64,000 bases of DNA from an uncultured Bacteroidota bacterium. GTDB taxonomy: Bacteria > Bacteroidota > Bacteroidia > Bacteroidales > P3. A program made the translations under genes and the position numbers. Positions 8,339-17,885 of this stretch are shown piece by piece; the first letter of the stretch is position 1, and every line of letters begins with the position of its first letter. Below the pieces are notes generated by a model. That model did not search any database. It had not been told where the DNA came from and was given only the letters and a program-made list of their open reading frames with translations. The stretch spans positions 1-64,000 of the forward strand of contig CADAWR010000006.1 in the NCBI GenBank assembly GCA_902791695.1. Reading direction: 5' to 3'.

Positions 8339-11194
8339 TTATTGTTTCATTGCCTCCAGTTCCGCCTTCAGGTACTGGCCGGTGAAGTTGTCCTTCTGTT
8401 TGGCTAGGTCTTCCGGGGTGCCGGCGAAGGTGATCTGACCACCTGCGCGGCCGCCGTCGGGGCCGAGGTCGATTACCCAGTCGGCTACCTTGATGACGTC
8501 CATGTTGTGCTCGATGACCAGCACGCTGTTGCCGCGGTCGACCAGCTTCTGCAGTACGCCGAGCAGGATGCGGATGTCCTCGAAGTGGAGGCCCGTGGTG
8601 GGCTCATCCAATATATATAATGTCTTGCCGGTGTCGGTGCGCGAGAGTTCGGTGGCGAGTTTCACGCGCTGCGCCTCACCGCCGCTGAGGGTGGTGCTCT
8701 GCTGGCCGAGGGTGATGTAGCCGAGGCCCACGTCCTGCAGCGCCAGCAGCTTGCGGCGCAGCTTGGGGTAGGCGTCGAAGAACTCGACGGCCTCGTTGAC
8801 GGTCATGTCGAGCACGTCGGCTATAGACTTGCCTTTGTAGCGTATCTCCAGCGTCTCGCGGTTGTAGCGCTTGCCGCCGCAGACCTCGCATTGCACGTAG
8901 ACGTCGGGCAGGAAGTTCATCTCGATGGTGCGCAGGCCAGCGCCTTTGCAGTGCTCGCAGCGGCCGCCGCTGACGTTGAAGCTGAAACGGCCGGGCTTGT
9001 AGCCGCGTATGCGTGCCGACGGCAGCTCGGCGAAGAGGCGGCGGATGTCGTCGAAGAAGCCCGCATAGGTGGCGGGATTCGAGCGCGGTGTGCGGCCTAT
9101 GGGGCTCTGGTCTATCTGTATGACTTTGTCGATGTGCTCTATGCCCTCGACGCTGCGGTAGGGCAGCGGTGCGCGCAGCGAGTGGTAGAAGTGCTGGCTG
9201 AGGATGGGCTGCAGGGTGTCGTTGATGAGGCTTGACTTGCCGGAGCCCGAGACGCCCGTCACGCAGACAAACATGCCCAGCGGCAGGTCGAGGTCCACAC
9301 CCTTGAGGTTGTTGCCGGTAGCACCTTTCAATATTATATGCTCGCGACCTACGTTGGGCCGTCTCTCCGGCAGCGCTATGTCTCTCTTGCGCGACAGGTA
9401 GTCGAGTGTGACACTTTGCTTATGCTTGGCCAACACCTTGTCGGTCACTTCGCCGGCGAAGAGTATCTTGCCGCCGTGGATGCCGGCGCCGGGGCCTATG
9501 TCGACGAGGTAGTCGGCGGCAAGCATCATGTCGCGGTCGTGCTCGACGACGATGATGCTGTTGCCGAGGTCGCGCAACTGCTTGAGGCTCTCAATGAGGC
9601 GCTGGTTGTCGCGCTGATGCAGGCCTATGCTGGGCTCGTCGAGGATGTAGAGCACGTTGGTGAGCTGCGAGCCTATCTGTGTGGCCAGGCGGATGCGCTG
9701 GGCCTCGCCGCCTGATAGCGACTTGGCGCTGCGGTTCATAGAGAGGTAGCCCACGCCCACGTTGTTGAGGAACGATAGTCGCTTGAGTATCTCGTTGAGA
9801 ACTTCGTGCGCCACTTTCTGGTCGCGCTTGTCGAGTTGTGGCTCCAGTGCCTTTAGCCATTCCTCAAGCTCCAGCAGGTCCATGTCGGCCAGCTCGCCTA
9901 TGTTCTTGTCCAGTATGCGGAAAGCGAGGCTCTCGGCCTTCAGGCGGTGTCCGTGGCATTCGGGACACGGCACGGTATTCATAAACGAGGCGGCCCACTT
10001 CTGCAGGCTGGCGGGACTCTCGTCGCTGGCCATCTCGGTGATATAGTTCACTATGCCCTGGAACTCGCTGAGGTAGCCCGGGTCATCGGGGTCCTCGATG
10101 CCGGCGAAGTGGTTGCTGCCGTATAGTATGGCGTTCATGGCCTCCTCACTGATAGCCTCCACTGGGTCGTCGAGCGTGAAGTCGTAGTGCTTGCCCATGA
10201 GCTCCAGCTTGCGGTAGACGTAGTTGGTGGGCGAGTATTTGCCCAGCACCTCTATGGCGCCGTCTTTGATGCTCTTATTGGGATTGGGGATGAGCTTCTG
10301 CATGTCTATCTGCGCCACCTCGCCGAGGCCGTTGCAATGCGGACATGCGCCGTAGGGCGAGTTGAACGAGAAAGTGTTGGGCTCCGGCTCGGGGTAGGAG
10401 AGGCCGCTGTCGGGGTCCATCAGCATGCGGCTGAAATAGCGTATGCTGCCGTCCTCGTTGTTCAGTATCATCAGTATGCCTTTGCCTTGCCGGAAGGCCG
10501 TCTGCACAGCCTCGCGCAGGCGTGTGGCATTTCTATCTGCTCTTAGGCGGTCGACCACCAGCTCTATGTCGTGCACCTTGTAGCGGTCTACCTGCATCTT
10601 GTAGGTTATCTCCTTTACTTCGCCGTCCACGCGCACCTTGAGGAAGCCGCGTTTGGCCACCTGCTCGAACAGCTCGCGGTAGTGACCTTTGCGGCCTTTC
10701 ACCAGCGGGGCGAGAACCATGATGTCGCGGCTGCCGTATTCGGTGGTGATGATCTCCAGTATCTTCTCCTCGCTGTACTTCACCATGGGCTTGCCGCTGA
10801 CAATGCTGTATGCCTTGCCGATGCGGGCGTAGAGCAGACGTAGCAGGTCGTAGGTGTCGGTCAGCGTGCCCACCGTCGAGCGAGGGTTGTTGTTGGTGCT
10901 CTTCTGTTCGATGGAGATGACGGGCGAGAGTCCTTCTATCAGGTCCACGTCGGGACGCTCCATGTTGCCTATGAAGTGGCGCGCATAGGCCGAGAAGGTT
11001 TCCATATAGCGGCGCTGCCCTTCGGCGTGGATGGTGTCGAAGGCCAGCGACGACTTGCCGCTGCCGCTGAGGCCGGTGAACACCACCAGCTTCCCCCGCG
11101 GAATCTCCAAGTCCACATTCTGCAGGTTGTGCTCCCTCGCGCCTAATATTTTTATCTTCTCGTCATCCATCAGATTTATCTTCTCGTCGTCCAT
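8339..11194 (-). CDS. uvrA: Excinuclease ABC subunit A
   Basis: 951 residues from ATG 11194 (943 from the alternative ATG 11170). UvrA scans DNA for damage and loads UvrB in nucleotide-excision repair. Two ABC ATPase modules are visible: Walker [11 protein letters not shown] near residue 38 with signature LSGGEAQRI, and [10 protein letters not shown] with [12 protein letters not shown] in the second half. Zinc modules CPHC/CPEC and CEHC/CEVC are intact. The start codon overlaps the stop of the lytic transglycosylase (TGATG). The first 24 bases are tandemly duplicated, giving [16 protein letters not shown] and two possible starts. Confidence 0.95.
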   Translation of the reverse strand: MDDEKINLMDDEKIKILGAREHNLQNVDLEIPRGKLVVFTGLSGSGKSSLAFDTIHAEGQRRYMETFSAYARHFIGNMERPDVDLIEGLSPVISIEQKSTNNNPRSTVGTLTDTYDLLRLLYARIGKAYSIVSGKPMVKYSEEKILEIITTEYGSRDIMVLAPLVKGRKGHYRELFEQVAKRGFLKVRVDGEVKEITYKMQVDRYKVHDIELVVDRLRADRNATRLREAVQTAFRQGKGILMILNNEDGSIRYFSRMLMDPDSGLSYPEPEPNTFSFNSPYGACPHCNGLGEVAQIDMQKLIPNPNKSIKDGAIEVLGKYSPTNYVYRKLELMGKHYDFTLDDPVEAISEEAMNAILYGSNHFAGIEDPDDPGYLSEFQGIVNYITEMASDESPASLQKWAASFMNTVPCPECHGHRLKAESLAFRILDKNIGELADMDLLELEEWLKALEPQLDKRDQKVAHEVLNEILKRLSFLNNVGVGYLSMNRSAKSLSGGEAQRIRLATQIGSQLTNVLYILDEPSIGLHQRDNQRLIESLKQLRDLGNSIIVVEHDRDMMLAADYLVDIGPGAGIHGGKILFAGEVTDKVLAKHKQSVTLDYLSRKRDIALPERRPNVGREHIILKGATGNNLKGVDLDLPLGMFVCVTGVSGSGKSSLINDTLQPILSQHFYHSLRAPLPYRSVEGIEHIDKVIQIDQSPIGRTPRSNPATYAGFFDDIRRLFAELPSARIRGYKPGRFSFNVSGGRCEHCKGAGLRTIEMNFLPDVYVQCEVCGGKRYNRETLEIRYKGKSIADVLDMTVNEAVEFFDAYPKLRRKLLALQDVGLGYITLGQQSTTLSGGEAQRVKLATELSRTDTGKTLYILDEPTTGLHFEDIRILLGVLQKLVDRGNSVLVIEHNMDVIKVADWVIDLGPDGGRAGGQITFAGTPEDLAKQKDNFTGQYLKAELEAMKQ

Positions 11195-11197
11195 CAG
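11150..11197 (-). repeat. 24-bp tandem duplication across the uvrA start
   Basis: Two copies, 11174-11197 and 11150-11173, each carry TGATGGAYGACGAGAAG, so both contain a start codon in the same frame. The protein gains eight residues relative to a single-copy start. Confidence 0.85.
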
Positions 11198-12171
11198 ATG
11201 CTCTCTATTACCGTAGTGTCGTGCTTGCCACGTGTGATTGTGTTGTATTCGGTGCCTTTCTTGGTGGGTATGCGCACCTTGTAGCTCTTGCCGGTTTTGT
11301 TCTTCAGGTTGTCGGTCTGCAGCCAAGGGTTCATGGTGCGGAGCATCTTGTACGAGGTGCCGTTGTCGGTGGCGAACTGCACCAGGTCTACATTTTGTCC
11401 GCTGAATGTCACCTCCTCGTAGGGTAACTCTGGGTATGTGTCGCAGCGGCGCACCGTGTATCCGTAGTCCTGCGGGTGCTGCATGATGAGCTTCAAGGCC
11501 AGTATGCGGTAGACATAGCGCTGTGTCTCTTTGTTGAGCATTAGCTCGTAGTAGCTCTTCTGCCGCTGGTTTGTCAGACGCTTTTCCAAGCCGTTCTCGC
11601 CGCAGTTGTAGGCTGCAGCGGCCTCGGTCCAGCCGCCGAAACGGGCCTTGAGCGACTTGAGGTAGCGGCATGCGGCATGCGTCGAAGCTTCGAGGTCGTT
11701 ACGCATGTCTATTTCGTCAGTAATCTCCAAGCCGTACTTCTGACCTGTGGTTTTCATGAACTGCCAGTAGCCTCCGGCACCGGCGGGCGAGGTGACGTTC
11801 CGCAATCCGCTCTCAATGACGCAAAGGTACTTCATGTCCTGCGGCACGCCCTCTTCCTTCAGGATGCGCTCTATGGTGGGAAACACGCGGTTGGCGCGCT
11901 TGATATTGAAGAGCGTGTTGCTCTGGTAGTACATGTTGCTCACCAGCTCGCGGTCCAGCCCTTCGCGCACATACCACAGGTTGAGCGGCACGCGCTCGCC
12001 GCAGAAATAGAGCGTGTCTGGTATCGGTGGCGCATATACATGATAACCGGCGCGGATGGCTTTGGCCAGTATCTCGTCGCTGTTGTCCTCCTTGCGGGTG
12101 GCGAAAATAAAGGCCTCGCCTGCGATAGCCAACGAAGCCATTACTATAGCTATGATAGATAGCTTCTTCAT
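11194..12171 (-). CDS. Membrane-bound lytic murein transglycosylase (SLT domain, MltD-like)
   Basis: 325 residues. An N-terminal hydrophobic segment (residues 3-25) is a signal or anchor. The SLT domain follows, with catalytic Glu120 in IESGLRN and the [18 protein letters not shown] and [10 protein letters not shown] motifs. The C-terminal 60 residues resemble a degenerate LysM ([17 protein letters not shown]...NPWL). It cleaves peptidoglycan between MurNAc and GlcNAc in the periplasm. The start is fixed by ATGA overlap with the coaBC stop. It ends in TGATG overlap with uvrA, an odd operon partner. Confidence 0.88.
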   Translation of the reverse strand: MKKLSIIAIVMASLAIAGEAFIFATRKEDNSDEILAKAIRAGYHVYAPPIPDTLYFCGERVPLNLWYVREGLDRELVSNMYYQSNTLFNIKRANRVFPTIERILKEEGVPQDMKYLCVIESGLRNVTSPAGAGGYWQFMKTTGQKYGLEITDEIDMRNDLEASTHAACRYLKSLKARFGGWTEAAAAYNCGENGLEKRLTNQRQKSYYELMLNKETQRYVYRILALKLIMQHPQDYGYTVRRCDTYPELPYEEVTFSGQNVDLVQFATDNGTSYKMLRTMNPWLQTDNLKNKTGKSYKVRIPTKKGTEYNTITRGKHDTTVIESI

Positions 12172-13361
12172 GATGTTACGGTGTTGATGATTAGGCCTGC
12201 CACCTCCTGCTTGCTCAGCAGGGGACTTTCCTTGTGGCTGCCGTCGCGGCCGATGATGGTTACCTTGTTGGTGTCGACACCGAAGCCTGCGCCCTTGTCG
12301 TGCAGCGAGTTGAGCACTATGTAGTCCAGGTTTTTCTTCTCCAGTTTGCGCTGGGCGTTGGCCTCCTCGTTGTCGGTCTCGAGGGCGAAGCCTACCAGCG
12401 TCTGCGCCGCCGTCTTCTTGCCGCCGAGTGTGGCCAATATGTCGGGGTTCTGCACCAGCTCCAGGTGCATGCCTTCCGAGCCGTTCTTCTTGAGCTTGTG
12501 GTCGGCGCACTCGCTGGGGCGGTAGTCGGCCACAGCGGCCGAAAGTATGGCTCCGTTGCATTGCGGGAATGCTTCGGTGGCTGCGGTGTACATCTCGCGG
12601 GCGCTCTCCACACTTGTTATATGGATATGCTGCCGTAGGGACGTTTCATGAAACGTCTCTGCAGAGAGATATGTCGGCCCTGTAACCAGCTCAACCTCGG
12701 CGCCTTCTTTGGCCAGCGCCTCTGCGAGGGCGAAGCCCATCTTGCCCGACGAGTAGTTGCCTATAAAGCGGACGCTGTCTATGCGTTCGTATGTCGGGCC
12801 GGCGGTCACCAGCCAGCGTTGGCCGGCCAGACGCTGCGACCGGGTTGTAGCGCATACTGCGCTAGCGATGGCCTCCGGCTCCGCCATGCGGCCCACGCCG
12901 CTCACGCCGCAGGCCAGCTCGCCCTCCTCGGGACCTACCATGCGGATGCCCCACGACTTCAGCAGCTCCACGTTGCGCTGCACAGCCGGGTGCGCCCACA
13001 TCTCGCAGTTCATGGCCGGAGCCATGATCACGGGCTTGCCCGAGAAAGCCAGCAGCAGGGTGCTCAGTGCGTCGTCGGCTATGCCCGAGGCCACCTTGCC
13101 TATGATGTTGGCCGTGGCGGGAGCCACCACCAGCATCTCGCCCCAGTCCTTGAGTGAGATGTGCTCGGTGCGGCCCGAGGCAAAGAGGTCGGAATACAAC
13201 GGTGCCCCCGAGACCGTCTCAAGGGTAACCCTCGTGACGAACTCCAGCGCGTGCTCTGTGGCAGCGCAGCGCACCTCGTGGCCTGCCTTTTTCAGCAGGC
13301 GCACAAGCTCCGGCGCCTTGTAGGCCGCTATGCCTCCCGTTATGCCTACGACTATGCGCAT
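12168..13361 (-). CDS. coaBC: Bifunctional phosphopantothenoylcysteine decarboxylase / phosphopantothenate-cysteine ligase
   Basis: 397 residues, normal length. It carries out two steps of coenzyme A synthesis. The CoaC half (1-180) has GITGGIAAYK, active-site His67 (TEHISL), PAMN and the Cys lid CGVSGVGRMAEP. The CoaB half begins VTAGPTYERIDSVRFIGNYSSGKMG and includes AAVADYRP, the Lys motif LKKNG and QNPDIL. A 28-bp palindrome lies in frame within CoaB at 12635-12662, encoding part of ETFHETSL after the GPT motif. Directly follows rpoZ and overlaps the next gene by 4 bp. Confidence 0.95.
   Translation of the reverse strand: MRIVVGITGGIAAYKAPELVRLLKKAGHEVRCAATEHALEFVTRVTLETVSGAPLYSDLFASGRTEHISLKDWGEMLVVAPATANIIGKVASGIADDALSTLLLAFSGKPVIMAPAMNCEMWAHPAVQRNVELLKSWGIRMVGPEEGELACGVSGVGRMAEPEAIASAVCATTRSQRLAGQRWLVTAGPTYERIDSVRFIGNYSSGKMGFALAEALAKEGAEVELVTGPTYLSAETFHETSLRQHIHITSVESAREMYTAATEAFPQCNGAILSAAVADYRPSECADHKLKKNGSEGMHLELVQNPDILATLGGKKTAAQTLVGFALETDNEEANAQRKLEKKNLDYIVLNSLHDKGAGFGVDTNKVTIIGRDGSHKESPLLSKQEVAGLIINTVTS
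12635..12662. repeat. Palindromic element inside coaBC
   Basis: The core ACGTTTCATGAAACGT is a perfect 16-bp palindrome, extended to 28 bases with two G-T wobble positions (GTAGGGACG... and ...CGTCTCTGC). It resembles GTAGAGACGTTnCATGnAACGTCTCTAC-type dispersed repeats known from several bacterial phyla. It keeps the reading frame. Confidence 0.75.
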
Positions 13362-13733
13362 TTAGTTGGCGTTGATGACTTCCTCTTCCATGGCCTCGAA
13401 CTTGGCGGCCTGCTTGTCCTCCTTGGCGGGGTTGCGGTAGTAGATGCCGCCCTCGAGGTACTCCTCGGTGGCCTCCAGCGTGGGCTTGGGCATCTGCTCA
13501 TAGCGGCGCACAATCTCTATCTGCTCACGGTTCTCAAACATCTCGTCCATATTGTCGCTACCGCCACGGAAGTCGTCTATGCGGTTGTGCAGCTCACGCT
13601 TCTCGTCGGCGGCAATCTGGTTGGCGCGTTTGGTGAGCATGGCCACGGTCTCGTAGATGTTTCCGGTCTGTTTGCTGAAGTCGGCGGTGTTGCGCGTAAT
13701 GGTGGTGTTGATGATTTTCTTTTTCTCTTCCAT
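13362..13733 (-). CDS. rpoZ: DNA-directed RNA polymerase omega subunit, Bacteroidota type
   Basis: 123 residues. Omega helps assemble RNA polymerase by latching the beta-prime C-terminus. The Bacteroidota form is recognised by GNIYETVAMLTKRANQIAADEK, the conserved NREQIEIVRRYEQMPKPT and the C-terminal EYLEGGIYYRN. It sits between bamD and coaBC, an order seen in other Bacteroidales, with no gap before coaBC and 17 bases after bamD. The start MEEKKK follows a short A-rich spacer. Longer frames upstream are translations of bamD in another phase. Confidence 0.88.
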   Translation of the reverse strand: MEEKKKIINTTITRNTADFSKQTGNIYETVAMLTKRANQIAADEKRELHNRIDDFRGGSDNMDEMFENREQIEIVRRYEQMPKPTLEATEEYLEGGIYYRNPAKEDKQAAKFEAMEEEVINAN

Positions 13734-13750
13734 TGTTATATTGTGTTTTT

Positions 13751-14554
13751 TTATTTTTCCATTTTCGCCAGTTCGGCGCGTGTCTTGTTGTATATGTCCT
13801 GTGCCTCGGTGAGGTACTTGGCATTGCTGATGCCGCTCACCACGCGGTCGAAGTCGTTTGTCACCTGCTGCAGGCGCTCGCGCTTCTTCTCCTCGCGGCT
13901 GTTGATGGCGTACTGGTAGCCCGACACGAGCATGTAGAACATGGCATCCTCGCGCATGGGGGCCTCGGGGTAGAGGTTGATGAAGTTCTTCAGGCTCTCG
14001 TAGGCCGCATGGTACTCCTCGATGAAGTAGTAGCCATAGGCTATCTCGTAGTCCTTCTTCATCAGCTTGACGCGCATCTCGTCCAGGTAGCGGTTCACCT
14101 CGGGCATGTGCGTGCTGCGTGGCCACCGTTCGGCGAAGGTCTCGAATTCCTCCACAGCCTCTTTCGTCAGGCTCTGGTCGAGCGTGTATGACGGCGACTG
14201 CATGTATTTGCAGTAGGCCGACAGGTATGCCGCCTCCTCGATGCGTTCGCTGTAAGGGAACTGGCGCGCAAAGCGCTTGAACTGGTATCCGGCCATGTAG
14301 TAATCACCCTCCTGGTAGAGCGACTGGGCATAGTACCACGATATTTCCTCGGCATGCTCGCGACCGCGGTAGTGCAGCGTCAGGTTCTCGAACAGCTGGA
14401 TGGCTTTCGAGAAGTTGTTCTCGTTGTAGTATTGCATCGCTGCCTGGTACTTGAGGTCGTAATCGTTGCTCTTGAGTAGTTTGTCGAACTTGTTACAACC
14501 TGTTAGAAGCAAGCATGTTGCAAGGATATTTAGTATAAAAAGTGCCTTTTTCAT
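13751..14554 (-). CDS. bamD: Outer membrane protein assembly factor BamD (lipoprotein)
   Basis: 267 residues. Lipobox LLTGC (Cys20), then a row of TPR-like helices (YYNENNFSKAIQLFENL; WYYAQSLYQEGDYYMAGYQFKRF; MREDAMFYMLVSGYQYA). BamD is the essential lipoprotein of the BAM complex that inserts outer-membrane barrels. It is the first gene of the bamD-rpoZ-coaBC-mlt-uvrA run. The -7 motif at 14561-14568 lies only seven bases before ATG 14554, so the mRNA may be almost leaderless. An upstream start at 14593 would lie in front of that promoter and is rejected. Confidence 0.9.
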   Translation of the reverse strand: MKKALFILNILATCLLLTGCNKFDKLLKSNDYDLKYQAAMQYYNENNFSKAIQLFENLTLHYRGREHAEEISWYYAQSLYQEGDYYMAGYQFKRFARQFPYSERIEEAAYLSAYCKYMQSPSYTLDQSLTKEAVEEFETFAERWPRSTHMPEVNRYLDEMRVKLMKKDYEIAYGYYFIEEYHAAYESLKNFINLYPEAPMREDAMFYMLVSGYQYAINSREEKKRERLQQVTNDFDRVVSGISNAKYLTEAQDIYNKTRAELAKMEK

Positions 14555-14560
14555 AGGGTG

Positions 14561-14568
14561 CAAAGATA
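14561..14568 (-). promoter_or_regulatory. -7 motif TATCTTTG for bamD
   Basis: Minus-strand TATCTTTG ends six bases before the bamD ATG, leaving almost no 5' leader. Confidence 0.7.
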
Positions 14569-14618
14569 CGAATAATTCGCGAATTGCGCGCATGTACGTG
14601 AAATTTTTATTGCCTTGT

Positions 14619-14750
14619 CCCTGTACCCTCTCCGTATCCCCTCCGTCTCTTCTCCGTCTGTTCTACGATTGTTCACCGATTGTTTAACGGTTTTAATCGT
14701 AGAACAACCGGTGAACAACCGTAGAACAGTCGGACTGGGTACGGAGAGGC
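14619..14750. repeat. Long palindromic 11-mer repeat, copy 2
   Basis: Same centre as copy 1 (GTTGTTCACCG, GTTGTTTAACG and complements) with longer outer arms of CTCTCCGTAYC-like units. It lies between the divergent bamD and guaA start codons, so it is not a 3'-end element. Confidence 0.88.
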
Positions 14751-14829
14751 ACCGGCCCAATGGCGGGGCGGCACCGGAGCGTTTGCATTTTTTAACAATG
14801 GTGTGTGCGCGTGTTTCAAATAATATGCG

Positions 14830-14837
14830 TATCTTTG
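14830..14837 (+). promoter_or_regulatory. -7 motif TATCTTTG for guaA
   Basis: TATCTTTG 22 bases upstream of ATG 14860. The -33 region is weak. Confidence 0.7.
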
Positions 14838-14859
14838 CATTTCAAAAATAACGTTCGGA

Positions 14860-16386
14860 ATGGATACAATAATCATATTAGACTTTGGAAGTCAGTACAC
14901 TCAGCTTATCGCGCGCAAAATCCGCGAGCTCAATGTTTACTGCGAAATCCACCCCTTCGATAAGATACCTGCCCTCACAGCCGATGTGAAGGGCGTTGTT
15001 TTTTCGGGCAGCCCCTACAGCTGCAACGCGGCCGATGCACCTGTGCCCCAGATGGATGGAATCAAGGGCAAGCTGCCGTTGCTGGCCGTGTGCTATGGCG
15101 CACAGTATCTGGCCAAGTGGGGCGGCGGCCGTGTGCAGCAGAGCAAGATCCGCGAGTACGGTCGCGCCAACCTGTCGTTTATCGACAGCAGCAATCCGCT
15201 GATGAAAGGCGTGCCCATGGGCAGCCAGGTGTGGATGAGCCATGGCGACACCATAGAGGTGCTGCCGCAGGGCTACAAGACCATCTGCAGCACTGAGAAC
15301 GTGCAGTTTGCTGGCTACCAGATCGAGGGCGAGCAGACCTATGCAATACAGTTCCACCCCGAGGTGCACCACTCGACCGACGGCGTCACCCTGCTGCGCA
15401 ACTTCGTGGTTGGCATCTGCGGCTGCCAGCAGTCGTGGACTCCCGAGAGTTTCATCGAGACCACTGTGGCCGAGCTTAAGGCTAAGGTGGGCGACGACAA
15501 GGTGGTGCTGGGCCTCAGCGGCGGCGTGGACTCCACGGTGGCTGCCGTGCTCCTCAACCGCGCCATAGGCCACCAGCTGCACTGCATCTTTGTGGACAAC
15601 GGCCTGCTGCGCAAAAACGAGTTCGAGAGTGTGCTTGAGAGCTACAAGGATATGGGTCTCAACGTGAAGGGTGTCGACGCCAAGCAGCGCTTCTACGATG
15701 TGCTGGCCGGTGTTAAGGACCCCGAGAAGAAGCGCAAAGGCATAGGCAAGACCTTTATCGATGTGTTCGACGCCGAGGCCAAGCTCATCACCGACGCCAA
15801 GTGGCTCGGTCAGGGCACCATCTATCCCGACGTCATCGAGAGCTCAAGCGTCAAAGGGCCCAGCCAGACCATCAAGAGCCACCACAATGTGGGCGGCTTG
15901 CCCGACTATATGAAGCTCAAGCTTGTGGAGCCGCTGCGCAGCCTCTTCAAGGACGAGGTGCGCCGTGTGGGTCGCCAGCTTGGCATCAAGGACTCGCTCA
16001 TCGGCCGTCATCCCTTCCCGGGTCCCGGCTTGGCAATACGCATATTGAGCGATGTGACCCCCGAGAAGGTGCGCATACTGCAGGAGGTGGACGACATCTT
16101 CATACAGGGTTTGCGCGACGCGGGCCTGTACGACAAGGTGTGGCAGGCCGGTGCCATGCTGCTGCCGGTGCAGAGCGTGGGCGTCATGGGCGACGAGCGC
16201 ACGTATGAGAGCGTTGTGGCGCTGAGGGCTGTGGAGAGCGTCGACGGCATGACTGCCGACTGGAGCCACCTGCCCTACGACTTCATGGCCAAGATAAGCA
16301 ACGAAATCATCAACCGAGTGAAGGGCGTCAACCGCGTGTGCTACGACATTTCGTCGAAACCCCCAGCAACCATAGAATGGGAATAA
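14860..16386 (+). CDS. guaA: GMP synthase (glutamine-hydrolysing)
   Basis: 508 residues, full length. Converts XMP to GMP using glutamine nitrogen. The class I glutaminase domain has Cys78 in AVCYG and FHPEVHHS. The ATP-pyrophosphatase domain has the PP-loop LSGGVDST near residue 220 and IYPDVIES; the C-terminal dimerisation domain ends [18 protein letters not shown]. Own promoter upstream. The LysM/binding-protein gene begins 11 bp after its stop. Confidence 0.97.
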   Translation: MDTIIILDFGSQYTQLIARKIRELNVYCEIHPFDKIPALTADVKGVVFSGSPYSCNAADAPVPQMDGIKGKLPLLAVCYGAQYLAKWGGGRVQQSKIREYGRANLSFIDSSNPLMKGVPMGSQVWMSHGDTIEVLPQGYKTICSTENVQFAGYQIEGEQTYAIQFHPEVHHSTDGVTLLRNFVVGICGCQQSWTPESFIETTVAELKAKVGDDKVVLGLSGGVDSTVAAVLLNRAIGHQLHCIFVDNGLLRKNEFESVLESYKDMGLNVKGVDAKQRFYDVLAGVKDPEKKRKGIGKTFIDVFDAEAKLITDAKWLGQGTIYPDVIESSSVKGPSQTIKSHHNVGGLPDYMKLKLVEPLRSLFKDEVRRVGRQLGIKDSLIGRHPFPGPGLAIRILSDVTPEKVRILQEVDDIFIQGLRDAGLYDKVWQAGAMLLPVQSVGVMGDERTYESVVALRAVESVDGMTADWSHLPYDFMAKISNEIINRVKGVNRVCYDISSKPPATIEWE

Positions 16387-16397
16387 ATGCCGGTAGA

Positions 16398-17873
16398 ATG
16401 AAACGTGGCATACTGATTATAGGACTGTTGATGGCGACCATGGCGGCATGGTCGCAGGCTCCGGGCACTACGCCGGTGAAGATCAGCAAAGAGGTGCAGA
16501 TGCTGCACGGCAAGAAGTACTACGTGCACATCGTGGAGACAGGCCAGACGGTCTACTCCATATCCCGTGCCTACCAGGTGCAGAGTTACGATGCGGTTAC
16601 GCATGTGGATATACATTTCCTGCATGCCGGCGACACCGTGTGGCTGCCCGCCCGCGGCCAGTTTGCCGATAGCCAGGAGACGCAGCAGGTCGGCAAGCCG
16701 ACAACCCAGAAGCCGGAGGAGCCGAAAGGCCGTAAAGACAACAAGCCGGTCCAGGCCCCGACGGTGCGCAAGGTGGGCAAGACCCTGAAGGTGGCACTGA
16801 TGATGCCGCTGCACCTTGACCAGATGGGCGACATAAGCACCTCGAAGTTTGACATCGAGCAGCGTGGCAAACGCAGCTACCGCCAGTTCGAATTCATAGA
16901 GTTCTACGAAGGCATACGCATGGCCCTCGACAAGATGGCCGAGAGGGGTGTTGGCGTGGAGCTGAACGTGGTGGATGTCAGCACCAGCGATACCGCCAAG
17001 GTGAGGGAGGCTTTCATGAGCCACAATGTGGGCGAGAGCGATGTGCTTGTGGCTCTGCTGCTGCGTGAGACTTTCGACAAGGCTGCCGAGCTGGCACACG
17101 AGGCCGGCATATACATTGTCAACCCCATGGCTACGCGCAGCGAGATATGTGCCGAGAACCCCTACATGGTGAAGATGCAGCCGTCGACGGCGGGTCTCAT
17201 CACCAGGATGCTTAACAACATGGCCAGCGAGAGGCCCGGCGCGCACCTCTACATTGTGCATTCGGGCAGCAAGGCCGAGAAGCCCGTGCTCGAAGAACTG
17301 AAGAGCCAGCTTGCGGCGCGCGGCGACATCAAGTACACCCTGTTTGGCTGGAGCCAGAGCGCAAAGCTGCCGTCGGTGCTGAAGAACACCCCGGGTGCCA
17401 CGGTGCTGAGCATATTTGATCAGGACAAGGACCAGAACCGCGTCTATGTGGGTAACCTGCTCAATAAACTGTCGTCGCTCAAACAAGGCACGCCGGTGCT
17501 TTACACGATGAACGACTGGACGCGTGAATACGGGGATGTGGATTTTAACCAGTTGCAGAATCTCAACTACCACACCTTCGCCGCTGGATGGGATATGACC
17601 AACGAGATGCATGTGGGTTTCCTGAAGGAATTCCGTGAACGCTATGGCAGCGAGCCAACAACGCCGCTGGCGGCCACGGGCTACGACATCGCGACATATA
17701 TCGTCGGCGGTCTGCACCGCAAGGGAGCCGACTTCTGGAAGAACCCCGGCGGTATGAGCGAGGGGCTGACTCAGCCCATATACCTGGTGCGCAACGGAGC
17801 CGGGCTGGAGAACGACCGTGCCATGCTCTACCGCATGCAGGGGATGGTGCTTGTGCCGGTTTCGTTTAAATAG
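16398..17873 (+). CDS. LysM domain protein fused to a periplasmic-binding (type 1) domain
   Basis: 491 residues. Signal peptide (MKRGILIIGLLMATMAAWSQA), one LysM at about 40-85 (YYVHIVETGQTVYSISRAY...HAGDTVWLP), a Lys/Pro/Glu-rich linker, then a type 1 periplasmic-binding domain from about residue 130 (LKVALMMPLHLDQM ... EFYEGIRMALD ... VLVALLLRETFDKAAELA). This LysM-plus-binding-domain architecture is common in Bacteroidota and probably anchors to peptidoglycan. The ligand is unknown and no transporter is nearby. Lies 11 bp after guaA and 12 bp before lpxC. Confidence 0.82.
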   Translation: MKRGILIIGLLMATMAAWSQAPGTTPVKISKEVQMLHGKKYYVHIVETGQTVYSISRAYQVQSYDAVTHVDIHFLHAGDTVWLPARGQFADSQETQQVGKPTTQKPEEPKGRKDNKPVQAPTVRKVGKTLKVALMMPLHLDQMGDISTSKFDIEQRGKRSYRQFEFIEFYEGIRMALDKMAERGVGVELNVVDVSTSDTAKVREAFMSHNVGESDVLVALLLRETFDKAAELAHEAGIYIVNPMATRSEICAENPYMVKMQPSTAGLITRMLNNMASERPGAHLYIVHSGSKAEKPVLEELKSQLAARGDIKYTLFGWSQSAKLPSVLKNTPGATVLSIFDQDKDQNRVYVGNLLNKLSSLKQGTPVLYTMNDWTREYGDVDFNQLQNLNYHTFAAGWDMTNEMHVGFLKEFRERYGSEPTTPLAATGYDIATYIVGGLHRKGADFWKNPGGMSEGLTQPIYLVRNGAGLENDRAMLYRMQGMVLVPVSFK

Positions 17874-17885
17874 AAAAGAAAACGG

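Noticed and set aside
11195-11671. Long N-terminal extension of uvrA
   Set aside because: Composition is a frame-shifted image of the lytic transglycosylase gene; the true start overlaps that gene's stop codon.
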